Source: Labilithrix sp. (GTDB taxonomy: Bacteria; Myxococcota_A; Polyangia; Polyangiales; Polyangiaceae). Taken from it: a DNA stretch of 33,273 bases. The stretch lies in assembly GCA_019637105.1 (NCBI GenBank), contig JAHBWF010000084.1, positions 1 through 33,273 on the forward strand, given 5' to 3'. The notes below the pieces were generated by a model that saw nothing but the letters and a program-made list of their open reading frames with translations, was not told the origin of the DNA and searched no databases. Positions 1 to 7,648 of the stretch are shown here, one piece after another; the stretch's first letter is position 1, and each line of letters opens with the position of its first letter. The position numbers and the translations under genes were made by a program.

Positions 1-1507
1 TGGGGTAGGCGCGCGCGAGCTGGGCGAACGCGGACGGATCCTCCAAGAGCTCGGGCGCGCCGAAGCCGAGGACGAGCGTGCGCGGCGAGTCGAGCTCGGG
101 GAAGGCGGGGATCGACCACCGCTTGGAGTCGTAGTCCCAGGAGAAGCTCGCCACGGAGAACGCCTGCGGCGGCGCGGCGAGCGGCCGTGTGTTTCCGCCG
201 TCCAGATCGAGCTCGCTCGTGTCGTCGATCGGCGATCGGCGCACCTTCGGCGCAGGTACGGGCGGCGGGCCCGAGCGCGCCGGCGGCGGAGGAGGAGGAG
301 GACGAACGGTCTCGACGTTGGCGCTCGGGGTGGCGCGCCTGGGGAGGGGTGTGGTCGACTCGCTGAAGACGGCGAGGGTCATCGTCTGGTTGTGGAGGTC
401 GGCGTGGCCCGCGGCGTAGGGGCTGATCTCGCCGTAGGAGTAGAAGCCGGTGATGTGGCTCTGCTGGGAGGTGGGGAGGGCGTCGAGGACGGCCTCGACC
501 TCCTCCTCGATGCGGTCGCCGAGGACGAGGCGCCGTCCGACGCAGGAGATGGCGAGGACGAGGGAGTCCTTGCCGAGCGGGGGCCCGTTGTCCTTGGCCA
601 TGGCGGTGGCGAGGGAGGCTCCGCCGATGAGGCGCTCGAAGTCGGCCTTCATGAGCTGGGCGAGGAAGCCCTTGGGGATGTCGCCGGCGAAGGTGAGGGA
701 GCGTTTGTCGTGGTCGACGGCGAGGAGGGTGCGGACGAGGGCCTTGTCGTCCTTGGAGGATGCGCGGAGGGAGAGGGGGAAGAGGAGGCCGGAGGCGGGG
801 AGGTCCTTGGCCTTGTCGCCGAGGTACTCCTTGTAGAGGGTGAGGGCGGGCTTTCCGTCGAGCTCGTAGAGGACGTTGCCCTCGCTGCGGGTGACGACGC
901 GCTCGGGGCCGAACTTGTCCCATCCGCCCTTGGAGCCGTGTCCGATCTGGACGAAGTCGCCGTAGAAGCCGACGGCGGCGACGACGTTGCTCTTGACCCT
1001 GGCGCCGACGGCGACCCAGGTCTGCTTGAAGCGCGTGCCGTCGCCGGAGAGCCCGCCGGCGACGACGACGGACTCGTCGAGGGCGGCGTTGACGCCGCGC
1101 ACGAGCTCGGAGCCGTTGACGTTGAGGCCCTCGGAGAGGAGGAGGACGCCTCGGAGGCCCGGCCGCGCGGCGAGGGTCTTGGCGAGGGACTGTCCGGTGG
1201 CGAAGGAGTCCCCGGGTCCGGCGACGTCCACCGACCGCATGACGAGGTCGGTCTTGTCGAAGCGCGTCACGGTGACGGAGATCGACTTGTCGCGGACGGA
1301 GGTGCCCTGGATCTCGCCGGCGCTCGAGCAACCCAGCACGACGGAGCGCGGGTACGTCCGGGCGAGCTGCGCGATCGCCTCGCTCCGCTGCGAGACCTCG
1401 GGCGCGCCGAACGCGAGGACGAGCGTGCGGGGAGAGTCGGCGCTCGGGAGCGCGGGCACGGACCACGACTTCGACTCGAGGTCGTAGGCGAACGCATGAA
1501 CCTGCAT
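1..1507 (-). CDS. Tandem FIST-domain sensor protein (partial, runs off left edge)
   Basis: The frame is open from the ATG at 1507 to the window edge, more than 500 codons. The first module (about residues 1-380) has FIST_N/FIST_C features: an N-terminal segment with SPRTLVLAFGAPE, a GCSSAGEI motif, VVAGGLSGDG, and a C-terminal stretch ending FYSYGEISPYAAGHADLHNQ. A Pro-rich linker (about 382-442, with seven consecutive prolines) follows. The same N-terminal sequence then begins again in frame: SPRTLVLGFGAPELLEDPSA is matched by SPRTLVLAFGAPEVSQRSEA in copy one. FIST domains are predicted intracellular small-ligand sensors in signal transduction; the ligand here is unknown. AGGAG lies 5 bp before the ATG. 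The gene starts 11 bp after the SpoIIE phosphatase stop, so the two are probably one operon. The end of the second module is outside the window. Confidence 0.88.
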   Translation of the reverse strand, partial: MQVHAFAYDLESKSWSVPALPSADSPRTLVLAFGAPEVSQRSEAIAQLARTYPRSVVLGCSSAGEIQGTSVRDKSISVTVTRFDKTDLVMRSVDVAGPGDSFATGQSLAKTLAARPGLRGVLLLSEGLNVNGSELVRGVNAALDESVVVAGGLSGDGTRFKQTWVAVGARVKSNVVAAVGFYGDFVQIGHGSKGGWDKFGPERVVTRSEGNVLYELDGKPALTLYKEYLGDKAKDLPASGLLFPLSLRASSKDDKALVRTLLAVDHDKRSLTFAGDIPKGFLAQLMKADFERLIGGASLATAMAKDNGPPLGKDSLVLAISCVGRRLVLGDRIEEEVEAVLDALPTSQQSHITGFYSYGEISPYAAGHADLHNQTMTLAVFSESTTPLPRRATPSANVETVRPPPPPPPARSGPPPVPAPKVRRSPIDDTSELDLDGGNTRPLAAPPQAFSVASFSWDYDSKRWSIPAFPELDSPRTLVLGFGAPELLEDPSAFAQLARAYP

Positions 1508-1518
1508 GATGACTCCTG

Positions 1519-2736
1519 TTACGTGATCGACGCGACGACGAGCGTCATGTCGTCGCCCTGAGAGCCGGGCTTGCGGAACGAGGCCACCGCCTCGACGACG
1601 GCGTCGCGCACGGCCCGCGCGCCCCCGGGCGCCGTGCGCTGGCAGACCGCGCGCAGCTTCTTCTCCGAGAACTGCTCGCCGCGGTCGTCCTCGCACTCGA
1701 CGATGCCGTCGGTGTACCAGACGAAGAGATCGTCGCCGGCGAACGTCACCGTCGTCGACTCGTAGGTCGAGCCGGACGACGCGCCGAGGGGCTGGCCGTG
1801 GACCATGATCGGCCGGAGCTGGCCGGCCCGCACGTGGTACGGGAAATGGTGGCCGGCGTTGGCGACCGTCAGCGTCCGGGTCCGCGGATCGAAGAGCCCG
1901 GCGGCGCACGTCATCATGATCTGCCGGCGCGCCGTGTCGTGGATCGCCGCGTTCATCATCTTGAGGAGATCGCTCGGCGAGAGACGGCCCTGCGTGACGT
2001 TGCACGCGAGGTCGCACGCGGCCTTCGCCGCGCCGGTGATGATCGCGGACGAGATGCCGTGGCCGGTCGCGTCGCCGACGATCGTGAGCACGCGCCCGTC
2101 GGGCAGGTCGTAGACGCCCCACCAGTCGCCGCCGCACTCGCTGGCGGGCTCGAAGTGGCCGGCGATCCGGAGGAACGGCCGCTCCATCAGGTCCTCGGCG
2201 GGCACGAGCAGGTTCTGGACGGCGCGCGCGACCTCGAGCTCCTTCTTCACCGACGCGCGCTCGGCCGTCTCGGCGAGCAGGCTGATGAGCTGGTCGGCGA
2301 GCCGGACCAGGTTCGTGCGGATCCCGGAGACCTGTTGGCTGTCGGACGCCTCGTCGCTGAACAGCACCGAGAGCCGCGCGCGGAACTCGTCCTTCGCGTA
2401 CTCGAGGCCCGTGACGACGCTCTGGCCGTCCTGATCCGTCTGGACGATCCCGCCGAACAGCCCGAGCGCCTCCGCGATCGCGTCGACGATCGCGCTGAGC
2501 TGATCGCGTTGGCCCTCGACGCGGCGACGGAGCTCCTCCATCTCGTTCGTGGACAGCTCCATCGAGCGCGTGAGCAGCGCGCGGTCCTCGTTGAGGTGGC
2601 GATAGTGGTCGTTGACGGCGGCGAGGAACTTCGCCCAGACCTCGGCGGACGGCGCGTTCGCCGGCTCGAGCAACCCGGCCTTCTTGAGTTGTCGGACGAG
2701 CACCGGATCGAGGTTGACTGCTGCGCTACCGCTCAT
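1519..2736 (-). CDS. SpoIIE/RsbU-type PP2C serine phosphatase
   Basis: About 405 residues. The C-terminal half is a PPM/SpoIIE phosphatase: VARAVQNLLVP, then ECGGDWWGVYDL and VGDATGHGISSA with metal-binding aspartates, AGHHFPY, YTDGIVE and a final GDDMTLVV. The N-terminal half is helical. It has a segment (roughly residues 10-75, with WAKFLAAVNDHY and DRALLTRSMELS) of the kind often found N-terminal to signalling output domains in myxobacteria, followed by likely coiled coil. No membrane segment is seen. The usual role is dephosphorylation of an anti-sigma-factor antagonist, but no STAS or anti-sigma gene is in view. The frame can extend to a TTG at 2766; I prefer the ATG at 2736, preceded by AGGGTGG and GGTGGAG. 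It is followed after 11 bp by the FIST gene, its likely sensory partner. Confidence 0.9.
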   Translation of the reverse strand: MSGSAAVNLDPVLVRQLKKAGLLEPANAPSAEVWAKFLAAVNDHYRHLNEDRALLTRSMELSTNEMEELRRRVEGQRDQLSAIVDAIAEALGLFGGIVQTDQDGQSVVTGLEYAKDEFRARLSVLFSDEASDSQQVSGIRTNLVRLADQLISLLAETAERASVKKELEVARAVQNLLVPAEDLMERPFLRIAGHFEPASECGGDWWGVYDLPDGRVLTIVGDATGHGISSAIITGAAKAACDLACNVTQGRLSPSDLLKMMNAAIHDTARRQIMMTCAAGLFDPRTRTLTVANAGHHFPYHVRAGQLRPIMVHGQPLGASSGSTYESTTVTFAGDDLFVWYTDGIVECEDDRGEQFSEKKLRAVCQRTAPGGARAVRDAVVEAVASFRKPGSQGDDMTLVVASIT

Positions 2737-2807
2737 CTCCACCACCACCCTGTCGACGGACTTCAACGAGACGTCGCCCGACCCGCGCGCGCGCGACGCG
2801 TGCGGGA

Positions 2808-2827
2808 GCGCGTTCGTGCGAACGCGC
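2808..2827. terminator. Perfect hairpin upstream of the SpoIIE gene
   Basis: GCGCGTTC and GAACGCGC form an 8-bp perfect stem around GTGC. It lies between the lipoprotein gene stop (2945) and the SpoIIE start (2736), both on the minus strand. No T-run follows, so terminator function is inferred; it could also be a 5' leader structure of the phosphatase mRNA. Confidence 0.3.
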
Positions 2828-2924
2828 CCGCGCGCCGGAGAGCTCCGGCGACGGTTCCGAGCGGGCGCATCTCAGCACAATCGGCCGATCGACCGCCGGC
2901 CTTCGCCTCTTATTTGGCGCTTAC

Positions 2925-2945
2925 AGCGGCGCTCGCGCCGCCGCT
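2925..2945 (-). terminator. Hairpin at the lipoprotein stop codon
   Basis: AGCGGCG (2925-2931) pairs perfectly with CGCCGCT (2939-2945) across a 7-base loop, immediately after the minus-strand lipoprotein stop. There is no U-tract. The position supports transcription termination, but this is inferred. Confidence 0.35.
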
Positions 2946-4183
2946 CAGTCCTTGGCGATCACGTGGATCGCGCCCGCGTACGTGGACTTCGGACCGTCGC
3001 CGTGGTCGCCGATGTAGATGCCGTCGTCGTCGACCGCGATGTGCCACGCGCTCCCCGAGAAGAGCTCCGAGACCGCGCGCTCCTGGGTGTCGTAGGCGAG
3101 GACGCCGCCGCCGTTCGCGCGACCGAAGTAGACGTAGCGCGCGTCGCCGACGGCGTCGAACCACGAGCCCGGCGGGAGCGCCGTGGTGATCAGGGTGGCC
3201 CTGTCCTCGGACAGCTCGAAGAGCTCGCTGCGTTCGTCGACCGCCCAGAGCCGGTCGCACGTGCCGGCGATCGCGGCGGGGCCCGGAGGATGGCCGGCGT
3301 CGCCGGTCGGAAGCGACGCGAAGGGCACGAGGGAGGGGGGGACGGCGGCGCGGTCGAGGCGGAGGAGCTCGGCGTCCGCGACGCTGGCGACGAACACGTC
3401 CTCCTGCGTCCTCGCCACGTTCGGGAAGAGGAACGCGTCGGGGAGCGGGCGCAGCGGAGCCCCCGTCGGGGTCGACGCCGCGACGGGGACGAGCTGGACC
3501 ATGTTGTTGGCCATGAGGAGGAGCGTGCCTTCGTCCAGCGCGACGAGGCGCTCGGGGACGTGCCCCTGCTGGATTCGATGCACGACGCGCGCTTCGCACG
3601 GGCTCACCTCGCAGTCCACCGCCGCTTCGATGACGTGGAACCGCGCGGGCTCGGTCTCGGCCGCCCAGTAGACGTGCGAGCGCGTCGCCGTGACGACGCG
3701 GACGTTTCGCTGGTCGTGCGCGACCACGAACGCGTCCTGGTCCGGTCCTCCCGCCTTGGACACGCGGAGGATGCGCGCGGCGCCTCGACCGTCGTACGGC
3801 ACGTCTTCCGAGTCCGCCGCGATCTGGCTCGACCAGAAGACGTACCCCGAGGACGTGGCGATCCCGTGAGGAAACTCGACCTGCGCCGGCTCGTAGAGGC
3901 GCGTCCGCCGGCAGGCCGGGTCCGCCGACGAGGGCGCCGAGAAGGGACAGCTCGGCGCGCGCGAGCACGGCGCCGACGAAGGGGCGGTCTCCGACGGGGC
4001 CCCGTCGACCGGCGGCGGCGCGTCCGCGAGCGACGCGTCGCGTCCGCCGTCCGGCAACGACGACGGCTCGTCGGGTTCGAGGACGCGGCCGCACGCGGCG
4101 ATCGTCACCCCGGCGATCGCGACCCATCGCAGCGGCGAACCCGACCCCACCCTCCGATGATACTTCAACGATCCCGGGCTCAT
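2945..4183 (-). CDS. Predicted lipoprotein, possibly a beta-propeller
   Basis: 412 residues from the ATG at 4183. The N-terminus is basic and then hydrophobic, ending in the lipobox VTIAAC at Cys31, so export and lipidation are expected. An acidic, Asp/Pro-rich, low-order linker follows (PDGGRDASLADAPPPVDG), typical of myxobacterial surface lipoproteins. The rest contains recurring blocks such as GIATSSGYVFWSS, TRSHVYWAA, DARYVYFGR and DGIYIGDHG, which resemble the repeated strands of read-out beta-propellers. No catalytic motif was recognised. The open frame extends to 4300, but that extension is Arg-rich and would bury the signal peptide; AGGGA lies directly before the chosen ATG. Function unknown. 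Confidence 0.78.
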   Translation of the reverse strand: MSPGSLKYHRRVGSGSPLRWVAIAGVTIAACGRVLEPDEPSSLPDGGRDASLADAPPPVDGAPSETAPSSAPCSRAPSCPFSAPSSADPACRRTRLYEPAQVEFPHGIATSSGYVFWSSQIAADSEDVPYDGRGAARILRVSKAGGPDQDAFVVAHDQRNVRVVTATRSHVYWAAETEPARFHVIEAAVDCEVSPCEARVVHRIQQGHVPERLVALDEGTLLLMANNMVQLVPVAASTPTGAPLRPLPDAFLFPNVARTQEDVFVASVADAELLRLDRAAVPPSLVPFASLPTGDAGHPPGPAAIAGTCDRLWAVDERSELFELSEDRATLITTALPPGSWFDAVGDARYVYFGRANGGGVLAYDTQERAVSELFSGSAWHIAVDDDGIYIGDHGDGPKSTYAGAIHVIAKD

Positions 4184-4300
4184 TCCCTGGAATCGGCGAC
4201 CGCCTCCGGGGAGCGCGCGGGTCCGCGGCGAGCGGAAAAAGTGGACCAGCCAGGATCGTCGATTCGACGGCGCTGAGGGGCGCAGGATCCACACGATCAC

Positions 4301-4345
4301 GTTGAACCTGTTGAAATTAGGGCAAAAGCATGATGTCGGATAACG
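4301..4345 (+). promoter_or_regulatory. AT-rich putative promoter of the exported-protein cluster
   Basis: A short AT-rich island in otherwise GC-rich DNA, with TTGAAC (4302-4307) and TTGAAA (4311-4316) as possible -35 hexamers. It lies 40-80 bp upstream of the ATG at 4383. No convincing -10 is seen, so this is tentative. Confidence 0.22.
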
Positions 4346-4382
4346 GCCTACCTACGGCATATCGGTTGCACTTCACCTCGGC

Positions 4383-4865
4383 ATGCTCGGTCGCTCCGCT
4401 GGCTTCGCCGCCCTCCTCCTCCTCACGTGCTGGGCCTCGCCGGCACGCGCTGACGACATCGATCGCCCCACGCGCGTCGCCGACAAGCCGATCCGCGGGA
4501 GCGGCGAGGTCACCGGGACGGCGAACCTGACCGTCGGCTTCCCGTACCACGAGTACACGGCGTCGAAGGACGGCTTCGTCCGCATCCAGATGGAGACGAC
4601 GAACGTCCGCGCGAACGACAACGGGGGCAAGGCGTGGCGCCCGTACCTCCGCGTCGTCAGCGTCCCGAACGACGATCGGCGCGGCGAGGCCTGGTCGACC
4701 AACGGCCAGCAGAACGACCGGAGCACCGGCCGCGCGGTCCTCGTCTTCCGCGTGAAGGCGGGTGAGAAGTTCACCGTCATCGCCACGCTCGCGCAGAACT
4801 TCGTCAAGAAGAGGCCCGACGCGAACGCCAACTACAAGCTGATCGTGACCGAGGTGGCCCAATGA
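4383..4865 (+). CDS. Small secreted beta-sandwich-like protein
   Basis: 160 residues. The first about 23 residues form a signal peptide ending in ASPARA, so the mature protein is periplasmic or extracellular. The mature part contains HEYTASKDGFVRIQMET, PYLRVVSV and VKAGEKFTVIA, an order resembling PPC-type (pre-peptidase C-terminal) beta-sandwich domains, though I cannot assign a family with certainty. No catalytic residues were seen. The stop overlaps the next gene's start (ATGA at 4862-4865), so the two are translationally coupled. The downstream product has the same strand pattern and looks like a diverged duplicate. Confidence 0.8.
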   Translation: MLGRSAGFAALLLLTCWASPARADDIDRPTRVADKPIRGSGEVTGTANLTVGFPYHEYTASKDGFVRIQMETTNVRANDNGGKAWRPYLRVVSVPNDDRRGEAWSTNGQQNDRSTGRAVLVFRVKAGEKFTVIATLAQNFVKKRPDANANYKLIVTEVAQ

Positions 4866-5392
4866 GCTCGCTCTTCCGCTCCGTGATTCGGACCGCCGCG
4901 CTCGGCCTGACGCTCTCGACCTTCGCCTTCGGTTGCGGCGTCGACACCGAGGACGAGGACGACGGCGACGCGACCGAGGACGCGGTCCGCACCGATCAGG
5001 ACTCGCTCGATCGGCCGACCGACACGAAGGTCGACCTCGAGCCCGGGCTCTGGCACGACAACAAGCTCGTCCCCGGCGAGGGCTGGCACGTCTATCACTT
5101 CACCGCGCGCACCGCGGGCTACGTCGCGTTCCAGATGCAGGCGCCGCCGGGGCACCCGAACCTCTGGTCGTACATCCGCCTCGTCGACAAGGAGAACAAC
5201 AACCAGATCTGGGCCGGCGTCGGGAACAAGAAGACCAACCTCTGCGACATCATCGTCTACGCCGAGGCCGGCAAGAAGTACGACGTGATCGTCACGTCGC
5301 AAGAGAACTCGCTGCTCGTCGGCAACCAGCGCCAGTACACGGACGGCCCGTACACGATCGCCGTCTCGCCCGTCGACGTCGAGTTCCCCTGA
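4862..5392 (+). CDS. Lipoprotein paralogue of the preceding secreted protein
   Basis: 176 residues. The signal sequence ends at a probable lipobox (TFAFGC, Cys25), followed by a very acidic stretch (DTEDEDDGDATED) likely to act as a tether. The folded part matches the preceding gene segment by segment: WHVYHFTARTAGYVAFQMQA, SYIRLVD, AEAGKKYDVIVTS and a final PYTIAVSPV. This is the usual order of a PPC-like beta-sandwich. It starts with a 4-base overlap on the upstream stop. It is probably a surface or periplasmic partner of the soluble form; function unknown. Confidence 0.8.
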   Translation: MSSLFRSVIRTAALGLTLSTFAFGCGVDTEDEDDGDATEDAVRTDQDSLDRPTDTKVDLEPGLWHDNKLVPGEGWHVYHFTARTAGYVAFQMQAPPGHPNLWSYIRLVDKENNNQIWAGVGNKKTNLCDIIVYAEAGKKYDVIVTSQENSLLVGNQRQYTDGPYTIAVSPVDVEFP

Positions 5393-5421
5393 AGCTCCTC
5401 TCCACGCACTCGAGATCCGTC

Positions 5422-6708
5422 ATGAAGGCCCTCCGCGCGCACCTCGCTCTGTTCGCCCCCGCGCTCGTCGCGCTCGCCGCGGCCTGCGCGCCGGCGGGCG
5501 AGGAAGACGTCGACGCCGACGAGGGCGCCCAGTCCGCGCAGCGCCCGCCGGACATGCGGCCCGAGCTCGCGCAGGTCAACGACGTCTCCATCCTGTACCC
5601 GCTGGCGAAGAACGAAGGCGAGCTCGAGGGCCTCCTCCCGGCGAGCGCCGACGCCCTCGGCGGGCCGCTCGTCCCCGCGGCGGTCTACGAGAAGGCCTTC
5701 GGCGCCCCCGGTACGCTCCAGACCGGCGGGACGCCGGCCGCCCCTCCGCGCGCCGGGCTCCGGCTCGTCGCGGCCCGCTTCGATCCGTGCTTCGCCGCGA
5801 TCGGCCCGACGGACGACGCGTCGTGCGACAACCAGCTGCGGCTGATCTTCCAGCCGGTCAAGGTCGACACGGGCGCCGAGGACACCGCGATCCACGCCTT
5901 CTATTCGCTGTCGCGCGCCCAGTTGAGGGACGCCGTCGAGGAGGTCATCGCGATCCGGCGCGCGCGCAGCGACGAGCGCCTCGGCGCGCTCGCTCCGCAC
6001 CCGCTGATGAAGAGCGAGGGGCTCCGCGGCGCCACCGCGCGGGCGATCAACGCCGTCGTCGTCAAGTACGCGGGCGCGTCGAACCTCTCGCGCTTCACGG
6101 TCTTCACGACGAGCGGGCTCGGTACGGCCTGGAACTTCACCGGCTTCGACGTCACCGCGAGCGGCGACGTCGCCCGGATGCCGATCCCGAACGTGCCGGA
6201 GGGCGCGCCGATGGTCGCGTTCTTCGCCGGCTTCCGTCCCGGCGAGCTCACCGGAGAGCCGCCGTTCACGCCGGCGGCGACCGGCGCGAGGCCCGAGGAC
6301 GACATGCAGCTCCTCGGCAACGGCACCTGGGCCGCGCGGAGCTCGGTCGACGCCGAGCGGCGGCAGGTGGCCTTCGACGCCACGGTCCGCGTCGAGAACC
6401 CGACGCTGCACTCGCCCGACACCGTCGACTGCGCGAGCTGCCACGCCGCCGAGCCGGCGCGCCGCATCGTCGGTGAAGGCAAGCTCGGCCTCTCGCTGAG
6501 GGATCGCGCGGCCGCGTTCGTCGCGAGCGCCGAGTTCGTGCCCGCCGCCGAGACGAAGCTGACGAGCATCGACACCGGCGGCATCAACGTCCACATGTTC
6601 AGCTACAAGGGCAAGGTCGCGTCGATCCACCCGCGCACCGTGAACGAGAGCGCCGACGTCGTCGCCTACCTCAACGCGAACGTCCTCTCCGCGCGCCGCC
6701 CGCGCTGA
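5422..6708 (+). CDS. Lipoprotein with one c-type haem motif
   Basis: 428 residues from the ATG at 5422. The signal peptide ends in the lipobox ALAAAC (Cys22). Most of the protein is unrecognised, but residues 337-341 are CASCH, a canonical CxxCH haem c attachment site, followed by a short helical C-terminus, so it is probably a monohaem cytochrome-like lipoprotein. Other cysteines (DPCFAAIG and ASCDNQ, near residues 120-135) could form a disulphide. It begins 29 bp after the second beta protein and is likely co-transcribed. Open frames reaching back to 4933 are only the alternative frame of the upstream gene. Confidence 0.82.
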   Translation: MKALRAHLALFAPALVALAAACAPAGEEDVDADEGAQSAQRPPDMRPELAQVNDVSILYPLAKNEGELEGLLPASADALGGPLVPAAVYEKAFGAPGTLQTGGTPAAPPRAGLRLVAARFDPCFAAIGPTDDASCDNQLRLIFQPVKVDTGAEDTAIHAFYSLSRAQLRDAVEEVIAIRRARSDERLGALAPHPLMKSEGLRGATARAINAVVVKYAGASNLSRFTVFTTSGLGTAWNFTGFDVTASGDVARMPIPNVPEGAPMVAFFAGFRPGELTGEPPFTPAATGARPEDDMQLLGNGTWAARSSVDAERRQVAFDATVRVENPTLHSPDTVDCASCHAAEPARRIVGEGKLGLSLRDRAAAFVASAEFVPAAETKLTSIDTGGINVHMFSYKGKVASIHPRTVNESADVVAYLNANVLSARRPR

Positions 6709-6747
6709 CGCCTTGCGGCGCGGCCGCGACGGGACCATCGTGTGCCG

Positions 6748-7152
6748 ATGGAAAGACTCGCTCTCGTCGCGTCTGGCGCCCTCGGCTTCCTGGCGGTCGC
6801 GCTCGGAGCGTTCGGCGCCCACGGCCTCAAGTCGCGCCTCGCGCCGCTGGCCGACGGCGCGACCCGCCTCGAGTGGTGGAGCACCGGCGCGCTCTACCAC
6901 CTCGTGCACGCCCTCGCGCTCGCCGCCGTCGGCTACCTCGCGGGTCGGGCGGCGTCGTCCACGGCGGTCGTCGTCGCCGGCGGCGCGTTCGTCGTCGGCG
7001 TCGTCCTCTTCTCCGGGAGCCTCTACACGATGGCGCTCACCGGCACGCGAGCGCTCGGCATGATCACGCCGCTCGGCGGCGTCGGCTTCCTCGTCGGCTG
7101 GGCGGCCGTCGCGGTGGCCGCCTGGTCGCTCCCGCCGTCGCCGAAGCTCTAG
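6748..7152 (+). CDS. DUF423 family membrane protein
   Basis: 134 residues and four likely transmembrane helices. The N-terminal ALGFLAVALGAFGAHGLK signature and FSGSLYTMALTG in the third helix are typical of the DUF423 (YgdD-like) family of small inner-membrane proteins, whose biochemical role is unresolved. A GTG two codons upstream (6742) is the alternative start. No strong ribosome binding site was seen. The gene converges on the Ni-SOD operon, separated by a dispersed structured repeat. Confidence 0.88.
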   Translation: MERLALVASGALGFLAVALGAFGAHGLKSRLAPLADGATRLEWWSTGALYHLVHALALAAVGYLAGRAASSTAVVVAGGAFVVGVVLFSGSLYTMALTGTRALGMITPLGGVGFLVGWAAVAVAAWSLPPSPKL

Positions 7153-7175
7153 CGCGCGTGTCGCGGCCTCGGGAC

Positions 7176-7273
7176 CGTTCGGGCTCGCTCCGATGGGCGA
7201 GGCGACACGGCGCGATCCCCGGAGTCGGAGCCGCCTCCGATCCTACGCGACGAGCTCATCTCGGCGACGAGAC
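7176..7273 (+). repeat. Dispersed structured repeat, copy A
   Basis: About 98 bp related, in inverted orientation, to 21664-21762. Shared blocks include GATGGGCGAGGCGA, GGAGTCGGAGCCGC, a TCCTA block and GGCGACGAGAC. Three hairpins can form: CTCGCTC/GGGCGAG (7184-7201, one G-U), TCGGAG/CTCCGA (7225-7240, perfect, loop CCGC), and CGAG/CTCG (7251-7263). It lies between convergent genes and overlaps the last codons of sodX. Confidence 0.7.
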
Positions 7274-7611
7274 GGGCGCCCGCGCGCGATCCGCGCGGGC
7301 CGGGCGCGCGGCGAGATGCGGAGCCACGCGCGGCCGACGACGGCGCCGAGCGGGACGGCGCCCAGGTGCGCGCTCGACGTCGACAGGGGGTGATCGCCGC
7401 GCAGCGTGACGCGTCCGTCGCGCGCGCGCCGCTCGACGCGCTTGACGATGGCGCCCAGCGATCGGTGGTCGACGAGGACGACGTCGCCGGGCCGCGGGGC
7501 GCCGAAGAGGTGAAGGCGGCCCAGCGCGACGCGACGGAGGACGAGCACGAAGTCGCCGTCCTCGAGGGTCGGCGACATGCTCGTCCCCGCGATCCGAACG
7601 ACGCGCAGCAT
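7243..7611 (-). CDS. sodX: Nickel-type superoxide dismutase maturation protease
   Basis: 122 residues, S24/S26 (signal-peptidase-like) fold. GTSMSPTLEDGD holds the presumed nucleophile Ser11, RPGDVVLVDHR follows, then GAIVKRV with the presumed general-base Lys57, and GDHPLSTSSAHLGAVPLGAVVGRAW at the end. Members of this family lie next to sodN and are thought to cut the SodN propeptide so that the new N-terminal histidine can bind nickel. No membrane anchor is present, as expected for a cytoplasmic processing enzyme. The start lies 37 bp after the sodN stop, with AAGGA immediately before the ATG. The last codons lie inside a dispersed repeat, so the Arg-rich C-terminus (RRRDELVA) may be acquired sequence. 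Confidence 0.9.
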   Translation of the reverse strand: MLRVVRIAGTSMSPTLEDGDFVLVLRRVALGRLHLFGAPRPGDVVLVDHRSLGAIVKRVERRARDGRVTLRGDHPLSTSSAHLGAVPLGAVVGRAWLRISPRARPARIARGRPSRRRDELVA

Positions 7612-7648
7612 TCCTTGGTCGAGCCTCCCCGCGAAGACGCGCCCTCGG

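Noticed and set aside
392-1561. 389-codon plus-strand open frame rich in Gly/Asp/Glu/Val
   Set aside because: It is antisense to the FIST gene, whose minus-strand frame carries clear domain motifs. The plus frame has only the biased composition of a GC-rich shadow.
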